Source: Pacificispira sp965223125 | GTDB lineage: Bacteria > Pseudomonadota > Alphaproteobacteria > UBA8366 > Aestuariispiraceae | Direction of reading: 5' to 3' | DNA length: 64,000 nt | NCBI GenBank assembly: GCA_965223125.1 | Contig: OZ244984.1 | Coordinates: forward strand, 124,001 to 188,000 | In this document: positions 15,828-25,248 of the stretch, piece after piece | Position numbering within the stretch: the first letter of the stretch is position 1 | Layout: every line of letters begins with the position of its first letter | Translations under genes and position numbers: made by a program | Notes under the pieces: model-generated | Databases searched by the model: none | The model's input: only the letters and a program-made list of their open reading frames with translations | What the model was told of the DNA's origin: nothing

Positions 15828-17198
15828 TCAGATCATCCCCAATGCCCGCCACCACAGAAATGTGAGTGGAAGGAGGATCAGGACGCTTATGACACCGACC
15901 AGTGCTACCAGCTTGGTCGCATCCATCAGACGCGCACCGGTCATCGCGATGGCGAGGACCAGAGGCGGTGCCTGATAGGGCAGGATGGTGGTGGAATAGG
16001 ACAGCACGACGCTGGCCAGCACCGTTTCCAGTGGCAGTCCCGACGCCGCCTGCAACGGGTCCGCCAGCGGTACCATGACCGCAGGCAGACCCGGCATCGT
16101 GGAAACAAGAGACAACAGCCCGCCACCAAAGGCGAGGGAAAAGAAATTAACCAGTGGCGACTCTGGCTCCAGCGGCAGCAGCTTTGCCATCAGCGCGCCC
16201 ATCTCAGCGCCGATGCCGCTGTCGGCAATCAGCGCACCCATACCCAGGATGCCCGCAACATAGATCGCGGGTGCCACATTGATCTGCTTGAACGCATCCT
16301 TCTGCAACACGCCAATCCCCGGCAGCATACAGGCAATGGCGGCAACGAGGCCGATCCAGGCCGGGGAGATGCCATGCCACAGATCAGTTGCCCAACCCAA
16401 CAGGGCAAGAACCAGTATGCAGGACAGTCGCTTTTCCACATCCGACATCGGGGATGCGGTCACTGTTGTGTCCTGAATGTTGATTTTCTGACGAAACAGA
16501 AACCAGCCCGTCCAGGCCAGGATCAGAGCCTTACCAAAGCCAAGGAGCGGGAAATGCAGAAGCATCCATTCGCCATACAGCGGCGCGATCCCGTAAATCT
16601 TCTCCACCGCGCCGACATAGACCATGTTCGGAACTGTCGCGGGCAGAATGCCGTTGGGAGGATTGAAACAGGCGAATCCGACCACCAGTGCCACGCCTGC
16701 GCGCCCCAGGCTCCCCTCCGGCAGTCCATAGCGGTCGGCCAGAGCCAGCGCTATCGGCATCAACAGAACGATCCGCCCCATGCTCGAGGGCATGAAGAAG
16801 GATATCGCCATCGCCACGGTGATCAGGCCGACCAGCAGCCCGCCATAGCTAGCCGGAAACAGCCGTGCCAGCCCCCGCGCCATGCGTGCACCCAACCCCG
16901 TCTGGTTGATCGCAAGCCCGATCACCAGCCCGGCAATCACCAGCCAGAAGGCCTTACTGGAAAAACCGGTAAAGATCAGGTCAGCGGGAGCGATGGCGAA
17001 AATCATCGCAATAGCAAAGAACAGCAGCGCCGTCAGATATTCAGAGACAAATCCAGTGGCAAAAAGCGTGATCGTCGCCAGGACCAGCCCCCCCGCCGGG
17101 GCCATGGCAGGGCCAAGTCCAAGCGGGTCGATAATCCCGATAACGACCCCGGCACCGACACCCAAGGCTGCGACAGCGGAAACCGGTCGAACGATCAA
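15828..17198 (-). CDS. SLC13/DASS-type anion permease
   Basis: 456 aa, TTG start with CGGAG nine bases upstream. There are about 11-12 hydrophobic segments. GFSSKAFWLVIAGLVIG, FFMPSSMGRIVLLMP and NPPNGILPATVPNMVY fit divalent anion symporters (DASS) and related CitT-like permeases, which import dicarboxylates or sulfate with sodium or protons. The substrate is not clear. The start lies 15 bp after the stop of fcl, so it may be read through from the gmd-fcl transcript, though a functional link to GDP-fucose is not obvious. Confidence 0.8.
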   Translation of the reverse strand: MIVRPVSAVAALGVGAGVVIGIIDPLGLGPAMAPAGGLVLATITLFATGFVSEYLTALLFFAIAMIFAIAPADLIFTGFSSKAFWLVIAGLVIGLAINQTGLGARMARGLARLFPASYGGLLVGLITVAMAISFFMPSSMGRIVLLMPIALALADRYGLPEGSLGRAGVALVVGFACFNPPNGILPATVPNMVYVGAVEKIYGIAPLYGEWMLLHFPLLGFGKALILAWTGWFLFRQKINIQDTTVTASPMSDVEKRLSCILVLALLGWATDLWHGISPAWIGLVAAIACMLPGIGVLQKDAFKQINVAPAIYVAGILGMGALIADSGIGAEMGALMAKLLPLEPESPLVNFFSLAFGGGLLSLVSTMPGLPAVMVPLADPLQAASGLPLETVLASVVLSYSTTILPYQAPPLVLAIAMTGARLMDATKLVALVGVISVLILLPLTFLWWRALGMI

Positions 17199-17213
17199 TG
17201 TGGGATACTCCGA

Positions 17214-18176
17214 TCAGGAGCCGGAACGGATGCCCGGACTTTGCAGGAACCAACGATAGGTCGCAGCCAACCCATCACGCAATGAAATGGAGGGTCCCCA
17301 GCCAAGGCCGCGCAAACGCGAAGAATCCGCGAGCTTCCGGGGTGTCCCGTCGGGTTTTGACGTATCGAAATGGAGTTCCCCGTCAAAGCCCACAACCTCA
17401 CAAATCAGCCGCGTCAGGTCACCGATGCTGATTTCCTCTCCCGACCCGACATTCACCATGGAATAGGGTATCTCCCGCTCCAGGCAATGGCGGGCCGCCG
17501 CCGCCATGTCATCGACATGCAGGAATTCCCGCAACGGCGTACCGCTTCCCCACACGGTCATGCTCGACGCCCCCGACAACCGTGCCTCATGTGCCTTCCG
17601 CATCAGTGCGGGTATGACATGGCTGCGTTCCAGATCGAAATTATCACCAGGCCCGTAGAGATTGGTCGCCATCAAGGTGACGGAGGAAAGACCGTATTGC
17701 TTGGCATAGGCCTCACACATTTTCAGCCCAGCAATCTTGGCAATCGCATAGGCTTCGTTGGTCGGCTCCAGGGGGCTGGTCAGAAGATGCTCCTCCCGGA
17801 TCGGCTGTGGCGCGTGTTTGGGATAGATGCAGGTGGAACCCAGATAGATCAGCCGGGATACATCGAAGCGGCGACAAGCCTCGATCACATTGGTTTGGAT
17901 CGCCAGATTGTCATGAATGAATTCGCCCGGATAATCGTTGTTGGCTACAATTCCGCCAACCTTGGCCGCTGCACAGATTACATAACGCGGACGTTCTGCC
18001 GCGAAAAAATCACGCACCGCCGACTGGTCTCGAAGATCAAGTTCAGCCGATGTCCGCGTGATCACCCGGCTATAGCCCGCCGTGCGAAGCGTGCGCTCTA
18101 TCGCTGATCCGACCAGCCCGCGATGCCCCGCGATATAGACCGGTTGGGAAACATCAAACGCATCCGCCACCGTCAA
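17214..18176 (-). CDS. fcl: GDP-L-fucose synthase
   Basis: 320 aa. It is an extended short-chain dehydrogenase with IAGHRGLVGSAI for NADP near residue 15, GSTCIYPKHAPQPIRE, and the YAIAK catalytic Tyr/Lys. NLYGPGDNFD and GSGTPLREFLHVDD are diagnostic of the GDP-fucose synthase family. It epimerises and reduces GDP-4-keto-6-deoxymannose to GDP-L-fucose for cell-surface polysaccharide. It overlaps the stop of gmd by four bases, the gene for the preceding step, so the two are translationally coupled. Confidence 0.95.
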   Translation of the reverse strand: MTVADAFDVSQPVYIAGHRGLVGSAIERTLRTAGYSRVITRTSAELDLRDQSAVRDFFAAERPRYVICAAAKVGGIVANNDYPGEFIHDNLAIQTNVIEACRRFDVSRLIYLGSTCIYPKHAPQPIREEHLLTSPLEPTNEAYAIAKIAGLKMCEAYAKQYGLSSVTLMATNLYGPGDNFDLERSHVIPALMRKAHEARLSGASSMTVWGSGTPLREFLHVDDMAAAARHCLEREIPYSMVNVGSGEEISIGDLTRLICEVVGFDGELHFDTSKPDGTPRKLADSSRLRGLGWGPSISLRDGLAATYRWFLQSPGIRSGS

Positions 18177-19213
18177 TCCCCCGCCCTTACGGATACAGCA
18201 TGGCCAGCATCCATCAGCACCCGCTCGCGGCGTGCCAGATCAAGATCATGTTCGACCATCATCCGAACCAGTTCCTCGAACCCGACTTTCGGTTCCCATC
18301 CCAGCTTCGCCTGTGCCTTGCCAGGGTCACCGAGCAAGTGATCCACTTCCGTCGGGCGCAGATAGCGTGGATCGAATTCGACATGCTTGCGATAGTCCAG
18401 TCCAGCCTGCCCGAACGCAGCCTCCAGAAAGTCGCGCACGGAATAGGCCTTGCCGGTGGCCACGACATAGTCGTCCGGGGTTTCCTGCTGCAGCATGAGC
18501 CACATCGCCTCCACAAAGTCCCCGGCATAACCCCAGTCGCGGCGGGCATCCAGATTTCCCAGGAACAGCTTGTCCTGAAGCCCCAGCTTGATGCGACCGA
18601 CCGCGCGGGTGATCTTGCGGGTGACGAAGGTCTCGCCCCGGCGCGGGCTTTCATGGTTGAACAGAATACCGTTGACGATGAACAGGTTATAGGCCTCGCG
18701 ATAGTTCCGGCAGAACCAATAGGCCGCGACCTTGCCAACCGCATAGGGACTGCGTGGATAAAAGACGGTTTCCTCGTTCTGGGGAGGCGTGGCGGCACCG
18801 AACATTTCAGAGCTTCCCGCCTGATAGAGCTTCACCTGCCTGTCGGCATAATGGCTGTAATCGCGCATCGCCTCCAGCAGGCGCAGTGTCCCGGTCCCGA
18901 CGACATCGGCAGTGTATTCCGGCTGATCGAAACTGACCCGGACATGACTCTGCGCGCCAAGATTATAAATCTCATCCGGCTCTGTCTGCTCCAGCACGCG
19001 GCGCAACCCCGTGCCATCCGCCAGGTCACCGTAATGCAACTTCAGTCGCAGATGGCTTTCATGGGGATCCTGATAGAGATGGTCGATCCGTTCGGTCGTG
19101 AAAGTAGATGACCGGCGCACCAGACCATGGACCTCGTACCCTTTCGACAACAACAGCTCCGCCAGATAGGAGCCATCCTGCCCGGTAATCCCCGTAATCA
19201 ACGCCTTTTTCAT
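18173..19213 (-). CDS. gmd: GDP-mannose 4,6-dehydratase
   Basis: 346 aa from the ATG at 19213; the frame extends to 19240 without support. Motifs are ITGITGQDGSYLAELLL for NADP binding, SSEMFG with the catalytic region, SPYAVGKVAAYW with the Tyr/Lys pair, FNHESPRRGETFVTRKI and NLDARRDWGYAGDFVE. It converts GDP-mannose to GDP-4-keto-6-deoxymannose, the precursor of GDP-fucose and related sugars. It is the first gene of the gmd-fcl pair. No glycosyltransferases are in the window, so the rest of the polysaccharide pathway lies elsewhere. Confidence 0.96.
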   Translation of the reverse strand: MKKALITGITGQDGSYLAELLLSKGYEVHGLVRRSSTFTTERIDHLYQDPHESHLRLKLHYGDLADGTGLRRVLEQTEPDEIYNLGAQSHVRVSFDQPEYTADVVGTGTLRLLEAMRDYSHYADRQVKLYQAGSSEMFGAATPPQNEETVFYPRSPYAVGKVAAYWFCRNYREAYNLFIVNGILFNHESPRRGETFVTRKITRAVGRIKLGLQDKLFLGNLDARRDWGYAGDFVEAMWLMLQQETPDDYVVATGKAYSVRDFLEAAFGQAGLDYRKHVEFDPRYLRPTEVDHLLGDPGKAQAKLGWEPKVGFEELVRMMVEHDLDLARRERVLMDAGHAVSVRAGD

Positions 19214-19316
19214 CTTCGATGCCCTGTGACCCGTTTGCACAGTAGCTACCCGCCCCGCACGTCATGGTCAAGGCGGCATGGTCAAGGCGACGCTAACGCA
19301 AGTGCAGGCCGGATTA

Positions 19317-20027
19317 CTAAAGTGATTTCAGCAACAGGTCTTTTGCCTCGTTGACCTTGGCTGCCAGATATGCGGAACCACCGGTATCGGGATGGACCTG
19401 CTTCATCAGGCGGCGATGGGCGGCCTTGATGGCTTCCGGAGTGGCATCACGCTGAAGCCCCAGTAGGGAGAGTGCTTCGGCCTCCGTCATCGGTCCACTG
19501 CTGTCGTGGTTCCGACTCTCCTCCTGTCGGGCCTCTGGATCACGCCAGGTCGATCCGTACAGACGGTCCAGATAGGCCTCCAGTAATTGCAGTGACCGCA
19601 GGTCCCCGGCTTCTCGAATCTGACCGTGGAGGGTTTGTGCCTCCTCTAACGCCAGTTCCGAGAGCAGCGCGCCGACATAGGAGCCTTCTTTGACCCGGCC
19701 GTCCATCGCACCGGTATCGTGGTCCAGATGCATGTCAAAGAAACGGGAGGAGATTTCCGAGCGCTGACCAGCAGAAGGGCCCTTCATGCTCTTCCACATC
19801 TGACGCAGGCTCCGCAGCCGCATGATCCAGGGCAGAAGCATCGCCCCAAGGCCCCAAATCAGATAGAAATTCTTGGTCAGGACAACAATCAGAAGAATAC
19901 CACCGCCAATCCCGATGGCACCCCATTTCAGTGTCCTGACAACCTGACCCGGTTGGGCACGGCTGAGCCAGTTCATGAAAAAATAAAATCCGATCAGGGC
20001 GACGATACCAAGCAGAAACCAGGTCAT
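19317..20027 (-). CDS. Membrane protein with C-terminal J domain
   Basis: 236 aa. Two or three membrane helices occupy residues about 2-70 (WFLLGIVALIGFYFFMNWL first). A charged middle segment follows (residues 75-170). The C-terminal 60 residues are a J domain: EALSLLGLQRDATPEAIKAA and then the HPD motif in KQVHPDTGG. J domains stimulate Hsp70 (DnaK), so the protein may recruit DnaK to the membrane. Its start overlaps the stop of the VWA gene by four bases, and the pair looks like one functional unit. It lacks the zinc-finger of DnaJ and is not TIM14-sized. Confidence 0.8.
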   Translation of the reverse strand: MTWFLLGIVALIGFYFFMNWLSRAQPGQVVRTLKWGAIGIGGGILLIVVLTKNFYLIWGLGAMLLPWIMRLRSLRQMWKSMKGPSAGQRSEISSRFFDMHLDHDTGAMDGRVKEGSYVGALLSELALEEAQTLHGQIREAGDLRSLQLLEAYLDRLYGSTWRDPEARQEESRNHDSSGPMTEAEALSLLGLQRDATPEAIKAAHRRLMKQVHPDTGGSAYLAAKVNEAKDLLLKSL

Positions 20028-20752
20028 CTGCGATCCGACCCCCTGGTCCCGCGCATCTGTTCCAGAAGGGCGACCGCCGCACCATCGCGATTGCGGCTGC
20101 CGTGATCCTCCAGTGCCTTGATCCCGCCTGCCGCATAGACAGCGACGGCGGACAACAGGGCTTTCAGACGTCCGGCACTGGCCAGATCAAACGGGCACCA
20201 TGCGCCACCGGTCAATCGCGCGATTTCCCGAAAAGCACGTTCGGATATCGGATCGCGGCCTTCCTGAAAAACGAATACTGGAACACCAAGCAGGCCAAGT
20301 TCCCCCGCCTTGTGGCAGACCGCGTCGATATCCTCCTCGAAGGCATCACCGACATAAACCACCGCCCCGACCCTGCCTTTTCCGGTTTCCCGGGTGACAT
20401 GACTCAGCACCTTGCCGATCTGGGTTCGTCCGGCATGACACTGCACAGTCGCCATCAACCGGGCCAGGCCCGCCGCATCCGGCTGCCACTTCCCGGCACG
20501 GCATTCACCGAAACCACGAAAATAGACCAGTTGCACATCCAGCCCTCCGATATCTCGCGTTGCCTCGAACATGTCACCCTGAATGCGGCAGGCGGTATCC
20601 CAGGTTGGCTGACGGCTCATCGTCGCATCCAGGGCGAACACCAGTCGTCCCCGCTGTCCAGTCGCGACGGCAGGCGCAGGTGTGCGCCGTACCTTTTCCA
20701 GAAAGGCGTCGATGTCCCGGCTTGTCGATGTTTCTTTCGGTACCTTGCTCAT
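20024..20752 (-). CDS. VWA-domain protein
   Basis: 242 aa, no signal peptide. Residues about 35-190 form a von Willebrand A fold. The MIDAS loop reads FALDATMSRQ, that is D-x-T-x-S instead of the standard D-x-S-x-S, which could still bind a metal. AVVYVGDAFEED and FVFQEGRDP are the later strands and metal-side loops. The C-terminal 45 residues are helical and basic. The VWA module mediates protein contacts and often works with chaperone-type ATPases. It is coupled by a four-base overlap to a membrane J-domain protein. The partner and process are unknown. Confidence 0.75.
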   Translation of the reverse strand: MSKVPKETSTSRDIDAFLEKVRRTPAPAVATGQRGRLVFALDATMSRQPTWDTACRIQGDMFEATRDIGGLDVQLVYFRGFGECRAGKWQPDAAGLARLMATVQCHAGRTQIGKVLSHVTRETGKGRVGAVVYVGDAFEEDIDAVCHKAGELGLLGVPVFVFQEGRDPISERAFREIARLTGGAWCPFDLASAGRLKALLSAVAVYAAGGIKALEDHGSRNRDGAAVALLEQMRGTRGSDRR

Positions 20753-20808
20753 ACAGGCAAATATGGGTCACACGAGACGAATAGTCACCCCACCCGCGCG
20801 GATTGCCA

Positions 20809-22491
20809 TCAGGTCGAATATCGCCCTTCCGCAACCAGTATCGCACGGTTCTCCTCATAGAGGCACTGGGCGCGGGCGATATCCTGGAGTTCAGCGGGCA
20901 GATGGATATGTTCCTTTGCATTCACCTTGACGGAGAAATGGGCGCCCAGCGCCTCCTTATCCATCATCTGACCAGGAAACATCTCCGCCAAATGCTGCAA
21001 ATGTTCGGCATCAAGTGCGAATAGGCCATCCATGGACAGATCGATAAAATGCCCCGGCCTCGCGAGACCTTCCAGGGCCTTTGCGGAAAGTTCCGTCGCA
21101 TACTGAAACCATGTCACCGACTGCTCCAGCGAAATTCCCCGCGGATGGGCAAACTCAAAAAGAAGAGAGTCTTCATCGGTCTGCGCAAAAAGCGGACGTA
21201 TCTGGCGATATCGAAACTGTCGTTTGTAAGCATGAGATATCAGGGTTCGGGCGGGATCCCGGCGCGCATTGACGATCCGCATATCTGGGAAAAGCGCTAG
21301 ATAGAACGGCGCGAAAATCAGATCGAAATGATTCACGAAGACCGGCTGATACCCGTTCACCGCACACCAGAGGATCTCCTGCATCCGGAATTCGAGGAAG
21401 CGTCGGACATCCTTTTCAAGGAATACCTTGGAAGTTCGCCCCGTCAGATAAAAAAAGAAAAGCCGATTGATATCGCCGGATTCGGGCACATGGTTCATGA
21501 AGTGGAACGGTGCATATCCGCGTTTCCCACGAAGCAGGCGAAACAGGGACAGCGTACCTGCCCGGCCAGTAGACAGGACCAGAGTCGGTGTTGGCAGGGT
21601 GATCCCATGATCGTCGAGCGTGCGATGATAGGCACCTAACGGTCCATCAGCCCTGGAGAATATCTCCCCCGCCGTGTCCCTTGCCGCCAGGAAACCCGAT
21701 GTCAGCGCGTCGAGAGTCAGACGGGGCATGTCCATTGACTGGCTTTGCGCATCCTGCCGTGATTCAATGGCAAAGGTTTCCCGGAAGTCTCCGGATCCGA
21801 GATTAAGTAGGGCAAAATCCTCCGGAAACATATCGGCGCGCGGGGCGGAATCCATCTGAGCCACGGCATCCGGAAGATAACTGTTCTGATACCGGGCCAG
21901 TGCGGACATTGTCCAACGTGGTTTCTGTGTTTCCTGCAATTCCGTGGTCTGGGTTATCAAGCTCGATGTCTTGAGGGAATCGAAGGCCTTCATATGCAAT
22001 CCGGTGATTGTCGGACCAAGCGGAGCCTGGTCAACGAACTTGAAGTTCTGCGCCGTGAACTGGATAAATTTCAGAACGACCGGCCGATCCTCGCCCCGTT
22101 CAAGCAATTGCCAGGCGCCGCGTATCAATGAATGTCCGACCAGCGGTAAACAGATTTCGGGGTTCGACAGGACAAAATCAAAATAGCCCAGTTTCAACAG
22201 CAGATCGACATTGCCGGTCATAACAATGGCATGCACGATCAAAGGCATCACCGGCGAATGCTTCATCAGGGAAATATTCTTCAGGGCGATCCGCAACACG
22301 TCGCTGTATCGCCCCAACGCCTCGTATTCACGGATTGCGATGACAGCATCCTCTTCCGAGAGGGAAGCCTCACGCGTGGCAGTATCCAGGAAATGCTCAA
22401 GGTCGCTGGGATTCCCAATCCCGATCCGGGATTGGATATGTTTCTGCAATATGGACTGCGACATGCCGGGATTATTGTCCCGATTCGTCAT
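20809..22491 (-). CDS. Sulfotransferase-like protein with long N-terminal helical region
   Basis: About 560 aa from the ATG at 22491; an ATG at 22464 is also possible, and neither has a strong ribosome site. The start overlaps the 3' end of mipZ. Residues 1-290 are helical, repeat-like and without known motifs. Residues about 300-550 look like a PAPS-dependent sulfotransferase: LVLSTGRAGTLSLFRLL as the phosphosulfate loop and RIVNARRDPARTLISHAYK as the 3'-phosphate-binding segment. The acceptor is unknown; the N-terminal region may bind it. The fold assignment rests on two motifs only. The link with mipZ may be positional rather than functional. Confidence 0.6.
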   Translation of the reverse strand: MTNRDNNPGMSQSILQKHIQSRIGIGNPSDLEHFLDTATREASLSEEDAVIAIREYEALGRYSDVLRIALKNISLMKHSPVMPLIVHAIVMTGNVDLLLKLGYFDFVLSNPEICLPLVGHSLIRGAWQLLERGEDRPVVLKFIQFTAQNFKFVDQAPLGPTITGLHMKAFDSLKTSSLITQTTELQETQKPRWTMSALARYQNSYLPDAVAQMDSAPRADMFPEDFALLNLGSGDFRETFAIESRQDAQSQSMDMPRLTLDALTSGFLAARDTAGEIFSRADGPLGAYHRTLDDHGITLPTPTLVLSTGRAGTLSLFRLLRGKRGYAPFHFMNHVPESGDINRLFFFYLTGRTSKVFLEKDVRRFLEFRMQEILWCAVNGYQPVFVNHFDLIFAPFYLALFPDMRIVNARRDPARTLISHAYKRQFRYRQIRPLFAQTDEDSLLFEFAHPRGISLEQSVTWFQYATELSAKALEGLARPGHFIDLSMDGLFALDAEHLQHLAEMFPGQMMDKEALGAHFSVKVNAKEHIHLPAELQDIARAQCLYEENRAILVAEGRYST

Positions 22492-23407
22492 CCCGATCCA
22501 GTCCGATTGCAACCATTAGATCACGAACTTCCTGTCGGGCGGAGAGATGCGACATGTTCATTCGGATATCCGTGCCCGGCGTTTTCAGGTCCAGCAGCGT
22601 TAAACCATCCAGGAAAAGCTCCCGAAAGATCACCCGCTCGGAAAATCCGGGGATATGGCGAAAGCCGATCCGACCGCTCAGTTTCTCCAGGGCTTCATCC
22701 ATTGATCGCTGATTGCGGGAGTCGAGCTGCCCAGTGCGATTGCGCATCACAACCCATTCGAAGGTCCGGTTGGACTTATCACGCCGTGCCTTCTGCATCT
22801 TGACCTGAAAAATCATTTCAGCGTATTTGCTGGGCCGCGCCATCGCGAAGGTTTCCGGATCAACAACCGCCAACACATCCAGATCGACGAAACTATCGTT
22901 CAGTGGAGTGATCAGCGTATCTGAATAGGAATGCCCGACACGGCTGAGGAAATTATCGGTCCCCGGCGTATCTATGACGATGTAGTCATGGCGGGAAGCC
23001 AGATCGAGCACCGCCTTTTCGACCGCATGCGCATCATGGGCGCGGGCAACATCAATTGATGCGACACTGGATGGCTCGATCGCACGGTGGGTTGGCATCG
23101 GCAGATGCACCCCCTTGCGCTGCATGAAGGCTGTGCGATTTTCAATATAGCGCGTCAGGGTACCCTGACGCGCATCCAGATCAATGCTGGCCACCCGTGA
23201 CCCGGACGCCAGAAGCGCTGCGATCAGGTGCATTGTCGTGGTTGACTTACCGGAACCGCCCTTCTGATTTCCCACGACGACGATATGGGCGCGATGAACT
23301 GGCGTCGGGCTGACACTGGCATCTGGCTCCTGTACCGGAGCTTGCTGTTCCTCTGTCGGTGCCTCTGTTGGTGCCTCTGTTGGTGCCTCTGTCGGTTGCT
23401 CTGCCAT
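22472..23407 (-). CDS. mipZ: Division-plane positioning ATPase MipZ
   Basis: 311 aa from the ATG at 23407 (AGGGG upstream). The first 40 residues are low-complexity Pro/Thr/Glu/Ala, made by a 12-bp tandem repeat. Then comes HIVVVGNQKGGSGKSTTTMH with the deviant Walker A at residues 49-56, IDLDARQGTLTRYIENR, and DYIVIDTPG. This combination is the MipZ branch of ParA ATPases rather than ParA itself. MipZ forms a gradient from ParB-bound poles and blocks FtsZ polymerisation, placing the septum at midcell in alphaproteobacteria. No ParB gene is next to it. Confidence 0.92.
   Translation of the reverse strand: MAEQPTEAPTEAPTEAPTEEQQAPVQEPDASVSPTPVHRAHIVVVGNQKGGSGKSTTTMHLIAALLASGSRVASIDLDARQGTLTRYIENRTAFMQRKGVHLPMPTHRAIEPSSVASIDVARAHDAHAVEKAVLDLASRHDYIVIDTPGTDNFLSRVGHSYSDTLITPLNDSFVDLDVLAVVDPETFAMARPSKYAEMIFQVKMQKARRDKSNRTFEWVVMRNRTGQLDSRNQRSMDEALEKLSGRIGFRHIPGFSERVIFRELFLDGLTLLDLKTPGTDIRMNMSHLSARQEVRDLMVAIGLDRDDESGQ
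23351..23398. repeat. 12-bp tandem repeat, four units, in the mipZ 5' end
   Basis: Four units of CTCTGTYGGTGC (the last ends in TTG) encode a repeated Ala-Pro-Thr-Glu motif in the N-terminal extension of MipZ. The unit length keeps the frame, so copy-number changes would only lengthen or shorten the tail. Confidence 0.85.
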
Positions 23408-23697
23408 CTCGCCCCTAATGCGCACCGCGCTTCCCATAGACCGGGAGCCGGAACCGCCTACCACTTGCGTGTCATAGCGATGTGACGCCCCCCGTCCCAC
23501 CATCCAGTTCAGTGCCGCCCATGCCATACCGATCCGCCTTTATAGCCACTTGTCCCAAGTGATCAACGGTTCCGGATCCCAAATCGGTGCCGTCCAAACG
23601 GTCAAACTGTATCCTTTCGGACAAGACCGTGTATCATTAGTCATACCGTGACTGCGTCATGATACAAGGGCAGCGTTTGGACAGTATTCAGGGTACC

Positions 23698-24324
23698 ATG
23701 AGAAATTTAACTAAAATACTATTGTTTTTAGCGATTTGCGCGATTTCAACCGGCTGCGATGAGATCGGCTGGAATCCGCTGGATCCGGACGAACTTTCCG
23801 GCCGATCCGCGAATCACGTCGATGCACCGCCTATCCTGCTGGAGATCGCCGTGCCAACACTGGCCGATAGCGCCTCCTTCTACGATGCCAGAACCGAACG
23901 CGAAACAGGTCTTCAAATCCGACGGCGAAGCTGGCGAGGGCCGCCAAGCAATGACGTCTCCGCTTCGCTGATCGAAATCAGGCATATCGATGCCGCCCCG
24001 CTCGGCGATCCGCCCGCACCAGATCAAATCATGTCCTACTGGCCGCAACTGGCCCAGCGACAACTGATATTCCAGGTACTCTATTCCAGCCGCAACGCCA
24101 TCGGGCCGGTCCTCTGGCGCCGGTTCGTCATGGGTCCGCAAATCTGCGTGATGTTCACTCAGGGCTGGAGCCCGGATGGCGGTCCGCCGACGCGCCATCT
24201 TCTGGGCCATTACTGCGCACCCAGCGGTGTGGAATTGAGCGATGGCCAGGCTGAAACCGTCGTCCGATCGGTTCGGGTCAGGGAAGGCGACCCCGATCTG
24301 TCCCCGGACGGGTCCGCGACATGA
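23698..24324 (+). CDS. Putative lipoprotein of unknown function
   Basis: 208 aa from the ATG at 23698; the frame opens at 23659, but the signal sequence begins at MRNLTKILLF. The hydrophobic segment LLFLAICAISTGC ends in a Cys that could be lipidated, although the box (S-T-G-C) is not ideal. The remaining 180 residues are soluble, with two Cys near residues 157 and 176 that could pair. I do not recognise the family. It is divergent from mipZ and followed 55 bp later by a DUF3750 gene on the same strand. Confidence 0.6.
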   Translation: MRNLTKILLFLAICAISTGCDEIGWNPLDPDELSGRSANHVDAPPILLEIAVPTLADSASFYDARTERETGLQIRRRSWRGPPSNDVSASLIEIRHIDAAPLGDPPAPDQIMSYWPQLAQRQLIFQVLYSSRNAIGPVLWRRFVMGPQICVMFTQGWSPDGGPPTRHLLGHYCAPSGVELSDGQAETVVRSVRVREGDPDLSPDGSAT

Positions 24325-24379
24325 TAATTTATCTGTCACGGCCATTTTTTTGCCACTCTCCCGCATTACTTGAGGGGCC

Positions 24380-25162
24380 ATGAAAAGAAGAATATTCACC
24401 TTTCTCCAGAGGCTCGTCCTGTTTTCCCTGATTCTGGTGACCGGTCTTCTCGCCGGTCCGGTTACGATGCTGGTTGCGGGAGACCAGGCCGGACAGAGCT
24501 GGCAGACGGCCAGCCGCGATTCAGCCGGTCTCGCCCCGCTCCCGGATGAGGAAAACGGTGCCGTGATCCAGGTCTATGCCGCACGGACTTTCGGCTGGCG
24601 CGGGGCCTTTGCTGTCCATACCTGGGTTGCGACAAAGCGGGAGGGTGCCACCGCCTATCAGACCCATCACGTCATTGGCTGGCGTTCCGGCAACAAGGTA
24701 GTCAGCCGTACCGATATTCCGGATCGCTACTGGTTTGGATCACGCCCGGACCTGATCGTCGACCTGCGGGGGGATGCTGCGGCTGGCCTGATCGACGCGG
24801 TGGAAGCCGCAGTCGCAAGCTACCCCTATGCCGATACCTATACCGCCTGGCCCGGCCCCAACAGCAACACCTTTGTTGCCTGGATCGGACGCGAGGTGCC
24901 GGAACTACGTCTGGAAATGCCGCCTCATGCCGTCGGCAAGGACTATCTGGGCAGCACCCGGTTCGCGGGGTTGATGCCCAGCGGTACCGGGGGGCAGATC
25001 AGTATCTTTGGACTTCTGGGTGTGGCACTCGCCCTGCGGGAAGGGCTGGAAGTCAACATTCTCGGTCTCAGTTTCGGGATCGATCCGCAGGATTTCAATC
25101 TCAAACTCCCTGGGATCGGACGGATCGGACCCAGCCCGGACCCGACACGAGGCGGGGCCTGA
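24380..25162 (+). CDS. DUF3750 family protein
   Basis: 260 aa. An N-terminal hydrophobic segment (residues about 8-33) serves as membrane anchor or signal peptide. The rest matches DUF3750: VIQVYAARTFGWRGAFAVHT, VATKREGATAYQTHHVIGW, YPYADTYTAWPGPNSNTFVAW and the C-terminal IFGLLGVALALREGLEVNIL. The function of the family is unknown; its conserved His, Asn and Ser residues suggest an enzyme at the outer face of the membrane. The 3' end continues toward the DjlA-like gene 86 bp on. Confidence 0.85.
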   Translation: MKRRIFTFLQRLVLFSLILVTGLLAGPVTMLVAGDQAGQSWQTASRDSAGLAPLPDEENGAVIQVYAARTFGWRGAFAVHTWVATKREGATAYQTHHVIGWRSGNKVVSRTDIPDRYWFGSRPDLIVDLRGDAAAGLIDAVEAAVASYPYADTYTAWPGPNSNTFVAWIGREVPELRLEMPPHAVGKDYLGSTRFAGLMPSGTGGQISIFGLLGVALALREGLEVNILGLSFGIDPQDFNLKLPGIGRIGPSPDPTRGGA

Positions 25163-25248
25163 AAAATCGGGATAATTGAATTCTGTCTTGCCGCCATTGG
25201 TTCTGGCGGAGATAACTAGGATATGACGCAGGGGAACTGGAAGGCAGC

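Noticed and set aside
23341..23400. CRISPR-like short repeats
   Set aside because: The repeats are 12 bp, contiguous, without spacers, and in frame within mipZ.
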